A DNA stretch of 64,000 nt from Prosthecobacter dejongeii (GTDB lineage Bacteria; Verrucomicrobiota; Verrucomicrobiia; Verrucomicrobiales; Verrucomicrobiaceae). The notes under the pieces were generated by a model. It was not told the origin of the DNA. It was given only the letters and a program-made list of their open reading frames with translations, and ran no database searches. Position 1 is the first letter of the stretch, and every line of letters begins with the position of its first letter. The DNA lies in contig NZ_JACHIF010000002.1 in assembly GCF_014203045.1 (NCBI RefSeq), forward strand, positions 372,001 through 436,000. The letters run 5' to 3'. Shown here one piece after another: positions 16,145-23,569 of this stretch. Both the position numbers and the translations under genes were made by a program.

Positions 16145-17461
16145 TCAGTCGAAGGGGGATTTGCGAATTTTGAAGACGGGGATGACGGTGGCGATCTCAA
16201 AGGGGACTTCGCCGTTTTTGAATTCCGTTAGCCGCTTCATATCCGCCATCTCAGGCTTGCTCATGGCAAACACTGGCAAGATGGGCGTGCCGTCTGCCCG
16301 GAGCTCATAACGCTGCTTTTTGTTTTGGATAAGGAGCACCCCGCCCACACGACCTCCAGGGCGTTCCCCCACGACGATGTCAATGCGGGCAGGGCTGTTG
16401 AATTTAAACCAACGCCCGGCATAGGCATGGCGATTGGGGGCCACCATGGGGCCGCCGAAGTCCTGGCGGATTTCCGTATCTCGGCGCTTTTCACCATGGT
16501 CATGGATGGGATACCAGGAGGCATCCAGCACAGGGCGGTTATTGATGTAAACGAGAAGGGCATCGTCAAAAAAACCGACGAAACGGTAGTCCCCCGGCTC
16601 GGGGACTTCGATGGTGCTGGTGTAGTGAACGAACCAAGCTCTCGGCTCCACTTCCTTTTCCACGGCAAAGGATTTGGGGCCTTCATTGGCAGACATGTTG
16701 GGGATGGCCAAAAAGGTAAAATTCATCTGCTGGCTAGCTTGATAAAAATCCTTCATCGTTGTGTCAGCGAACTTTTTGTTAGCCGCATTGTTGATGATGG
16801 CTGCGTAAGCCGCTTCCGAATCCGTGTAACCCGTGGTCTTGCGATCCCGGTTCTGCTTCAGGTCGTAAAAGGTGCCGGGCATGCCCTCGCCGCCAAGTTT
16901 GCCAAAAAAAGTCATGCCGACAAATCCCTGGACAGCTCCAGAGCCAAAGGCGGAGTTGAACCCCCCGCCGCCTCCGGCTTTACCAAAGCCACTGCTGCCC
17001 AACTTGCTGGCGCCGATCATGGCACTGGCATCTGGCAGGTCTAGGAGTTCCAGCGGAGCTTCGGGTAGGGAAAGGGTGGCGTCTATGGAGGTGGTGACAA
17101 GTCTCTGCATCGGCCGGGGTTTGTTGAGGGACGACCGCTTTTTCTGCTGCATCTGGTGTTTGACTTCGTTCGAAGCTTCAGCGCCTAGCCGGGTGCCGCC
17201 TCCAGGAAGGAAATCCACCTGCGGTTCCACGCTTTGGGTAACGACGACGACCAACCCTGCCGCCAATAATAGAACAATGTGGATGGCGAGGCTTAAGGTG
17301 AGCGAACCACCACCGATTTTCTTCCAGACACGCAACCAGGGGGAAGATATTGAGAGGGCTGCGCCTTGGGCGGGGGCTCGAAGAGCTTTGTTGGAGGGTG
17401 AGTAGAGCGAGTGCGTGGATTCACCGGAAAGGGTTGGATCAGACATGGCTTGTGCAGGCAT
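16145..17461 (-). CDS. Membrane-anchored PA14-like protein, function unknown
   Basis: This 438-aa protein has a cytoplasmic N-terminal tail and one membrane span (about residues 54-76). A basic, Gln-rich linker (QQKKRSSLNKPRP) follows, then a Gly-rich stretch (about 155-185). The large exported part contains a likely PA14-type beta domain with RFVGFFDDALLVYINNRPV. This layout, a TonB-like inner-membrane anchor carrying a PA14-like domain, suggests a periplasmic carbohydrate- or envelope-binding role, but that is inference. A second start at 17446 (MSDPTLSG) is equally possible. The methyltransferase gene follows 94 bases downstream on the same strand. It is divergent from the PEP-CTERM gene. 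Confidence 0.8.
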   Translation of the reverse strand: MPAQAMSDPTLSGESTHSLYSPSNKALRAPAQGAALSISSPWLRVWKKIGGGSLTLSLAIHIVLLLAAGLVVVVTQSVEPQVDFLPGGGTRLGAEASNEVKHQMQQKKRSSLNKPRPMQRLVTTSIDATLSLPEAPLELLDLPDASAMIGASKLGSSGFGKAGGGGGFNSAFGSGAVQGFVGMTFFGKLGGEGMPGTFYDLKQNRDRKTTGYTDSEAAYAAIINNAANKKFADTTMKDFYQASQQMNFTFLAIPNMSANEGPKSFAVEKEVEPRAWFVHYTSTIEVPEPGDYRFVGFFDDALLVYINNRPVLDASWYPIHDHGEKRRDTEIRQDFGGPMVAPNRHAYAGRWFKFNSPARIDIVVGERPGGRVGGVLLIQNKKQRYELRADGTPILPVFAMSKPEMADMKRLTEFKNGEVPFEIATVIPVFKIRKSPFD

Positions 17462-17683
17462 GATGAATCCTGAGCCCCCTGGTTAGGCCACGTTATTCGG
17501 TGAGAGAGTGGCTTTCGGGACAAAGCCTGTTCTAAATTCAGGGCAGCAAGCTAGACGTTGGTCAAATTTCTATCTGTCTGAGAAGGCGTGTACTCCTTTG
17601 AAAAAAGGTGAGGGGACTTCTTTGGGAGGTGCCACAATTAAAGGTTCTGCTCATTGCGGTTTGCGGGCTGACTGCTTAGATGA

Positions 17684-17694
17684 CCCCCCCCCCC
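17684..17694 (+). repeat. C11 homopolymer just upstream of a start codon
   Basis: Eleven consecutive C bases end five bases before the preferred ATG at 17700 of the PEP-CTERM gene. Such tracts are prone to slipped-strand length change. Here a change would alter the leader, or shift frame if translation begins at the upstream GTG at 17508. Confidence 0.95.
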
Positions 17695-17699
17695 AACCT

Positions 17700-20387
17700 A
17701 TGCAGTCCCCCCTTTTGCACGGGCTTCGTGCGTTCATTTGCCTCGCTTGCGTTTGCGTTTTTTCATCGGTCTTTGCGGCCAATGAGGCCGTCTGGACGCC
17801 CACCAATGGAACGAATTGGTCCACTTCGCCCACGGAAGGGGCTAACTGGGTGAATGCCACGGGAAGTGTGACGCCGTATAATATTTCGGGTGGCAACTTG
17901 GTCCTGCAGTTTGCCAACAGTGCGGGAGGTATTTCGAACAACAATTTTAATGCGGGATATTCCCTGGGCAGCATCACCTTTCTGGCGGGAGCCGGAGCCT
18001 ATACTTTAACGGGTAACCAAGTTTCCTGGCCGACTGGATCAAGCCCTCTGGCCATCATTGCCAACAATAGCAGCAACGACCAGCGCATTGATTTTGACTT
18101 TGCTCTCACAGCGAGCGGAAACCGATCCGTCAACAGTTCAAGCAGAACGCTGATCTTCGGCGGCAATGCGACGGGCGCAGGCACGTTTTACGTCACGAGT
18201 GGGAGCGTGACTTTCCTGGGGGAACTGTCGAACACGGGCGGGGCATATCGTACCAATGGCGGCACCTTAAAGCTGCTGAATTCTAACAACAGTTTCACTG
18301 CTGAGGCCCGGGCTGCGGCAGGCATTCTCAGCACCAATAATATTGCCAATACGGGAGTGAATTCTTCGATCGGCAAAGGGTCTAACATTGGCCTAGGCCA
18401 ATCGTATTCAAACACGGTCAGCCTGGCGACGCTGCAACTCACCAACGAGGTCAATTCTAAAACAGGCGTGGTCGGCAACGCGGGCTCCGGGATAACCAAT
18501 CGCTCCATCAACCTCAGCAACGGTCTATCCGCTGTGGCGGGCACATCACTGGCCGCGCATAACATCTGGGGCGGCGGTATTTTGGAAAACACGGTGGCTG
18601 GCGAAACTGCGACCTTTAATGGCCGTGTTACTTCCAGTGTTGGCGCAGCCAGATCCAGTCTATGGATGCTGGGTGCGGGGAATGGGGTGATCAATGGCAG
18701 CCTCGCCACAGGTACCGTCGTCACCACACCGACCATCGCTAACTCCATCAAAACAGAAGTGGTGAAAGCTGGCACGGGCACCTGGTCACTGAATGCGCCT
18801 AACGTTCATGCGGGTGTTACGACGGTGTATGATGGTGTGCTGAAAATCGGCAACTCGACCGCGCTGGGCAGTGGTGGTTTTACCACCGCAGGGAACAATG
18901 GCGGCACGGTCGTATCGGCAGGCTTGACCCGCACGGTGACTTCGGATGCCTCCAGTTTACCGAGCGTCAATGCTGCGGCTGCGGGGACTCTGGACTTGAA
19001 TGGTCAGACCAATATCAATGAGGTTATCACCCTCAATGGCAAAGGGTTTGCCGATCAGGGGGCTTTGGTGAACAACAGCAGCACACCGGCGGTGATCAAC
19101 AACGGTATCGCCTCCATCACCATGACAAGTTCAAGTGGAAACAGTGGGGCTGCCGTGACGGTGAGCATCGCCGGTGGTGGCGGTAGCGGAGCGGCCGCTG
19201 TAGGAACTTTGGGCCTGACGGCGCAGAGTTTTACCGTCACGAACGGAGGCAGTGGTTATACCACTGGAACGAATGGTTATTCGGTACTCGGCATCTCTGG
19301 TGGGGGTGGCACTGGGGCGTATGCGAAGGTGGTATTGACGGGCGGCACTGTCACTGGGGTGGAGATTCTCAACATGGGCAGTGGTTTTTCAAACACGGCT
19401 TTCAACGTGAGCATTGCGGATGCCCCCGGGGTGACGGAAGTGCCTGCCACGATCACCACCAACACGAACAACTACGCTATTGAGGTGGCTGTGAACAACC
19501 CTGGGTCTGGCTACACCACCGCGCCTACCGTGACGGTGAATGGAACAGGCACGAATACCGCAGTGGCCAATCTTTCGTCTATCAATCTAGCCACGGCCTC
19601 ACGAGTGGGCGGCAGTGGCGACATCATCGTCAATGCGGTGGTCTCAAGCTCCACGGCCACGGCGGATTTGACCAAGATCGGTGCCGGCACCTTGGTGCTC
19701 AATGGAGTGAATACCTACACCAGCAAAACCCATGTTTATGGCGGTACCTTGCAAGTCGGCACTGCTGGCAGCGGCAGCATCGGCAGTGGGGATGTGGACT
19801 TGATGACGGATGGGATTCTCGCAGGCTCTGGCACGGTGGGTGGCTACACATTGGTGAATGGCGGCATGATCCGCCCTGGCGATGCGGCGGGTGCGGGCAC
19901 GGGCTTCCTTACTTTCACCGCAGCGGGTGGGCTACGTCTTCAGGATGATGCAAATCCACTGACGTCCAATATTGGTGGGTTGCTGACGCTGAATGGCGCG
20001 ACACTCAATGCCATCCTGCTTTCGGACGATCTATCGAACGGTATCCAAACCGTCACGACAGGCTTAATCGGCGCGCATGATCAGATCCGCATCACGAACA
20101 CGTTGACGGTGGATTTGGGGATGAAATTCCAAGTGGAACTGGCCAGTGGTTATGAACCTGTCGCGGGGGATGTCTTCAATCTTTTCGACTGGGGATTCAG
20201 CAACTTTACGGGTTCCACCAATGAGAATGATTTCCTGATTCTTCCCACCCTGACCAATGGCCTTTGGAACACGTCCCAGTTTTTCACCGACGGGATTGTT
20301 TACGTGATGGTTCCTGAACCTGGAAGAGCCTTCTTGTTAGGCCTGGCGATGACGGCGATTGTCTTCCGCAGGAGGCGCTCGTTTTAA
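17700..20387 (+). CDS. Autotransporter-type beta-strand repeat protein with PEP-CTERM anchor
   Basis: An 895-aa exported surface protein of unknown binding role. It begins with a signal peptide (MQSPLLHGLRAFICLACVCVF...VFAAN) at 17700. The frame is open back to a GTG at 17508, but that extension has no signal character. The body is Gly/Ser/Thr/Asn-rich with motifs of the autotransporter-associated beta-strand repeat family, such as TKIGAGTLVLNGVNTYTSKTHVYGGTLQVG near the end and earlier variants (VKAGTGTWSLNAPNVHAGVTTVYDGVL). It closes with VPEP, a hydrophobic helix and RRRR. This is a PEP-CTERM sorting signal, which is processed by an exosortase not encoded here. There is no autotransporter barrel, so export is by Sec plus exosortase. 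A strong terminator follows. Confidence 0.88.
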   Translation: MQSPLLHGLRAFICLACVCVFSSVFAANEAVWTPTNGTNWSTSPTEGANWVNATGSVTPYNISGGNLVLQFANSAGGISNNNFNAGYSLGSITFLAGAGAYTLTGNQVSWPTGSSPLAIIANNSSNDQRIDFDFALTASGNRSVNSSSRTLIFGGNATGAGTFYVTSGSVTFLGELSNTGGAYRTNGGTLKLLNSNNSFTAEARAAAGILSTNNIANTGVNSSIGKGSNIGLGQSYSNTVSLATLQLTNEVNSKTGVVGNAGSGITNRSINLSNGLSAVAGTSLAAHNIWGGGILENTVAGETATFNGRVTSSVGAARSSLWMLGAGNGVINGSLATGTVVTTPTIANSIKTEVVKAGTGTWSLNAPNVHAGVTTVYDGVLKIGNSTALGSGGFTTAGNNGGTVVSAGLTRTVTSDASSLPSVNAAAAGTLDLNGQTNINEVITLNGKGFADQGALVNNSSTPAVINNGIASITMTSSSGNSGAAVTVSIAGGGGSGAAAVGTLGLTAQSFTVTNGGSGYTTGTNGYSVLGISGGGGTGAYAKVVLTGGTVTGVEILNMGSGFSNTAFNVSIADAPGVTEVPATITTNTNNYAIEVAVNNPGSGYTTAPTVTVNGTGTNTAVANLSSINLATASRVGGSGDIIVNAVVSSSTATADLTKIGAGTLVLNGVNTYTSKTHVYGGTLQVGTAGSGSIGSGDVDLMTDGILAGSGTVGGYTLVNGGMIRPGDAAGAGTGFLTFTAAGGLRLQDDANPLTSNIGGLLTLNGATLNAILLSDDLSNGIQTVTTGLIGAHDQIRITNTLTVDLGMKFQVELASGYEPVAGDVFNLFDWGFSNFTGSTNENDFLILPTLTNGLWNTSQFFTDGIVYVMVPEPGRAFLLGLAMTAIVFRRRRSF

Positions 20388-20415
20388 AGCGATAGATAAA
20401 ACGCAAGGCTTTAAC

Positions 20416-20480
20416 AAAAAAAGAGGTCTGGTAAAAGATGGAGACTGTTGATCTCCAGACCTTTACCCAACCTCTTTTTA
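20416..20480. terminator. Compound bidirectional terminator
   Basis: AAAAAGAGGT (20418-20427) pairs with ACCTCTTTTT (20470-20479). The outer stem is A-rich on the left and T-rich on the right, so it can end transcription from both sides. Inside it, GGTAAA/TTTACC and TGGAG/CTCCA can pair as well. It sits between the convergent PEP-CTERM and rimO genes. Confidence 0.85.
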
Positions 20481-20527
20481 AGCTGCTTTTTGGCAGATTC
20501 CGCCGTTAATTTTGATTCGTCGTAACT

Positions 20528-21880
20528 TCAGCCCGCCACGAGATCGTAACCGCGCCAGTCTTTGATAGTGACATCGGCGAAGCTGCCGACGGGGAGCTTT
20601 TTATCCACAAAGACGGTGGTATCAATGTCCGGGGCATCCATTTCACTGCGGGCCACGCCGGGTTCCTCGACAAGAACGCGAAGGGTGCGGCCGACTTGCT
20701 GGCGGTTCACCTGTTCGACACTCCGCTGGATGGCACGCATGGCTTCATTCCAGCGGGCTTTGCGGGTCATGTGATGGATCTGGCCGTCCATTTTGGCGGC
20801 GCGGGTATCTTCTTCACGAGAGTAATTGAAGACGCCGGCACGCTCGAATTTTTCGTCTTCAATGAATTGGATGAGCTCGTTGAAATCAGCCTCAGTCTCT
20901 CCGGGGAAACCGACGATAAAGGTGGTGCGGATGGCGATGTCCGGGATGCCTGCGCGGATGCGCTTGATGAGGTTGCGGATGTACGCACCGTCGGTCTCAC
21001 GCTTCATCAGGCTCAGCATATTGTCGCTGATGTGCTGCAGCGGCATGTCAATGTAGCGGGCCACTTTGGGACTTTCCGCAATGGCGGAAATGAGGTCGTC
21101 GCTCCAGTGCGCAGGGTGCGTGTAAAGCAGGCGAATCCAGAAATCTCCCGGGATGGCATTGATCTCGCGGATGAGGGTGGAAAGGGAATGGCCTTTGGTG
21201 GAGTCCACTTCGCTGCGGGGTTTAGGGCGTTCGCCCTCCCACTTGTCCATGCCAAAGTAGGTGGTGTCCTGAGAGATGAGGTTGATCTCCTTCACGCCGC
21301 TTTCGATGAGCTGACGGGCTTCCTTGACCACGCTTTCCTGAGTGCGGCTGCGATGACGGCCACGGATGCGGGGGATGATGCAGAAGGAGCAGGTGTGATT
21401 GCAGCCTTCAGCGATCTTGATGTAGGCGAAATGTTTGGGCGTGAGACGGAAGCGAGGCGTGTCGTAATCTGGGATGTATTGCGGGCCCTTCGTCACGTGG
21501 TTTTCCTGCTGCTCCTGGCCCATGAGACGTTGGATGATGGGGGCCACTTGAGTGATCTGGTCCAGGCCGATGAAGGCATCTACGTCTGGCATCAGCGTCG
21601 GCAGCTCTTCACGGAAGCGTTGGGAAAGGCAGCCTGCGACGATGATCTTTTGCTTCTTGCGCGCCTGCTGCTCTTCACGTGCATCCACAGCTTCATGGAT
21701 GGCACCCACGCTTTCCTTCTTGGCCATGTCAATGAAGGAGCAGGTATTGATGATGAGAACATCGGCCAGGTCAGCCTCCGGGGTCATGGTCATGCCTGCC
21801 TGCTGGAGGTGGCCGACCATGATTTCGGAGTCAATGAGGTTCTTGGCGCAACCGAGGGAGACGAGACCGACTTTGATCAT
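20528..21880 (-). CDS. rimO: Ribosomal protein S12 methylthiotransferase RimO
   Basis: RimO is a radical-SAM iron-sulfur enzyme that adds a methylthio group to the conserved Asp of ribosomal protein S12. The 450-aa protein starts MIKVGLVSLGCAKNLIDSE, which carries the first Cys of the N-terminal cluster domain; ICTC-like NTCSFIDMAK follows. The radical-SAM triad is CNHTCSFC within EGCNHTCSFCIIPRIRGRHR. The C-terminal TRAM domain ends VTIKDWRGYDLVAG. An upstream extension to 22087 is open, but it overlaps the divergent intergenic region and lacks family sequence, so the ATG at 21880 is used. Its leader contains a G6/C6 run instead of a Shine-Dalgarno sequence. Confidence 0.95.
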   Translation of the reverse strand: MIKVGLVSLGCAKNLIDSEIMVGHLQQAGMTMTPEADLADVLIINTCSFIDMAKKESVGAIHEAVDAREEQQARKKQKIIVAGCLSQRFREELPTLMPDVDAFIGLDQITQVAPIIQRLMGQEQQENHVTKGPQYIPDYDTPRFRLTPKHFAYIKIAEGCNHTCSFCIIPRIRGRHRSRTQESVVKEARQLIESGVKEINLISQDTTYFGMDKWEGERPKPRSEVDSTKGHSLSTLIREINAIPGDFWIRLLYTHPAHWSDDLISAIAESPKVARYIDMPLQHISDNMLSLMKRETDGAYIRNLIKRIRAGIPDIAIRTTFIVGFPGETEADFNELIQFIEDEKFERAGVFNYSREEDTRAAKMDGQIHHMTRKARWNEAMRAIQRSVEQVNRQQVGRTLRVLVEEPGVARSEMDAPDIDTTVFVDKKLPVGSFADVTIKDWRGYDLVAG

Positions 21881-22025
21881 AGGGGGGCTGAGAATACGGG
21901 TAAAAAGCCGGGAGGAAAGGAGAAGATGGGGCTTTCCTGGGGAAAATGGAATCCCACCCCGTTTGAAAACAAGGTCTAGCAATCGCTGGAAATAGGTGTA
22001 GCGCCCACGTATATCTCCAATAGCC

Positions 22026-22928
22026 ATGTCTCTTGTCCGTTCTTTTTCTGCCCGCGCCTGCCTTGTGGGTGTGTTCACTGCCCTCACTTTGGTGGGAGGC
22101 TGGGCACAGACACCCGCCCCGGAGTCTCCTCCTAAACCCCCTGTTCCCCCTCTTCCGGGTCAGGAGGGACAGCGCATGGCCATCCCAGATGACCTGCTAG
22201 GCGATGAACACGTGCGGGAGGAATTTGGCGTGAACCAATTTACCACCCCTAGTATTCGCAAGCTTTTTGAGATGCTGGATGGCCTGGGCAAACTCTCCTA
22301 CGATGCGCTGAAGAGGCCCATTTCTCGCCAGACACCTTCGGATCGTGTGCTGGTCTCATTGGGCTTGGGCACGCTGATCGCGGATGGCTTTCTCATCGTC
22401 CAATGTGAAAAGGTGGAAGCGATGGAGGATGTGGGGCGTGCTTTGATCAAATATGCGAAGGTTCTGGGAACGGGCAGCCGCATGAACCGCCACACTCAGA
22501 GTTTGTTTGAGCACAGCATTGATGGTCAGTGGGACAAGCTGCGCACTGAATTGGCCCTGACTCAGGCCGATGTGGAGGCGGAAATGGTGCAGTTGCGGGA
22601 TGTGGACATTGCCCACCTGGTGAGCTTGGGCGGCTGGCTGCGGGCTTTTGAGATCGCCACTCGTAGCGTGCATGACAACTACACACCTGAGAAAACCCTG
22701 CGTCTCATGCGCAAGGACATCGCTGAATATTACCTGGCCAGCCTGGAGCACCTGAGTCCCCGCCTGCAAGCCAATGAATCTCTCAAAGCCCTGCGTGCAG
22801 GTTTCCAGGCCCTGCTCCCACTCATGGATGTGCCGCAGGATAAGCCGATGACTCAGGGGCAAGTGAAAGCTCTGAGTGATCAGGCTGCCAAGCTGGCCTC
22901 CGTGGTGACGGGTGCGATGAAGAGCTAA
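22026..22928 (+). CDS. Exported protein of unknown function
   Basis: I do not recognise this 300-aa protein. It has a typical signal peptide (MSLVRSFSARACLVGVFTALTLVGGWAQT) and then a Pro-rich linker (about 28-52). The rest is mostly helical, with no repeats and no catalytic motif that I can name. It should be periplasmic. It is divergent from rimO (145 bases apart) and followed after 18 bases by another unknown gene, so the two are probably co-transcribed. The Ser/Thr kinase gene lies a further 137 bases on. Confidence 0.8.
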   Translation: MSLVRSFSARACLVGVFTALTLVGGWAQTPAPESPPKPPVPPLPGQEGQRMAIPDDLLGDEHVREEFGVNQFTTPSIRKLFEMLDGLGKLSYDALKRPISRQTPSDRVLVSLGLGTLIADGFLIVQCEKVEAMEDVGRALIKYAKVLGTGSRMNRHTQSLFEHSIDGQWDKLRTELALTQADVEAEMVQLRDVDIAHLVSLGGWLRAFEIATRSVHDNYTPEKTLRLMRKDIAEYYLASLEHLSPRLQANESLKALRAGFQALLPLMDVPQDKPMTQGQVKALSDQAAKLASVVTGAMKS

Positions 22929-22946
22929 TTTGCCTAACGAAGAATC

Positions 22947-23432
22947 ATGTCACAACTTTCCCCCGAACAACTGGCCCAAGTGGAAATCTGGGCGGCTGAT
23001 GGTGCCAATCTCAATGCGGTCCAAGATCGCCTCAAAACGGAGTTTGGCATCACCCTCACCTACCTGGATGCCCGCCTGCTGATGCTGGATGTCGGCGTGC
23101 GCATCAAAGACAAGCCGCGGGAGGTCATTAAACCTGCCCCGACTCCAGTCCCACCTGATGAAGTGCCTGCTGGGCAGGAAGGCCTGGACGTGGAGGTCGG
23201 TGGTCAGGTCCCTGGTGCTGGCATCCAAATGAGTGCGGACCAGATCGCCATTCCAGGTGCGCTGATCAGCGGTAAAGTGATCTTTAGCGATGGTGTCCAG
23301 GCTTCCTGGTTCCTAGATCAAATGGGGCGTCTGGGACTGAATGGTTCCCCCCAGGGGTACCAGCCGCCGCCTGCCGATGTGCCTCAGTTTCAGCAGCAAC
23401 TGGAATTGCTCATGCAGAAAGCTGGCCTCTAG
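22947..23432 (+). CDS. Small unknown protein, helical N-terminus and Pro-rich linker
   Basis: A 161-aa protein without signal peptide or membrane span. The N-terminal about 50 residues (LSPEQLAQVEIWAADGANLNAVQDRL) look like a small helical domain, reminiscent of DNA-binding or adaptor helices but not assignable. A Pro-rich linker (PAPTPVPPDEVP) joins it to a compact beta-type segment (IAIPGALISGKVIFSDG). A Pro/Gln-rich region and a helical end finish the protein. The close spacing to the upstream exported protein suggests one transcript. Confidence 0.75.
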   Translation: MSQLSPEQLAQVEIWAADGANLNAVQDRLKTEFGITLTYLDARLLMLDVGVRIKDKPREVIKPAPTPVPPDEVPAGQEGLDVEVGGQVPGAGIQMSADQIAIPGALISGKVIFSDGVQASWFLDQMGRLGLNGSPQGYQPPPADVPQFQQQLELLMQKAGL

Positions 23433-23569
23433 CCTGCTTTAGGACTCGCGAGACGGTATTCTTGTTTGAATCCCCACTGCATCCTCGTTTAGAGGGGGAT
23501 GTGTGCTTGCCTTTTGTGTCTGGTCTTGACGTGAGGCGCCATCGCAGGTTTTCTAGCGGCTGAACGGCT

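Noticed and set aside
20696-21979. 427-codon plus-strand frame opposite rimO
   Set aside because: Shadow of the rimO frame. RimO motifs on the other strand are unmistakable, and the antisense product has no family features.
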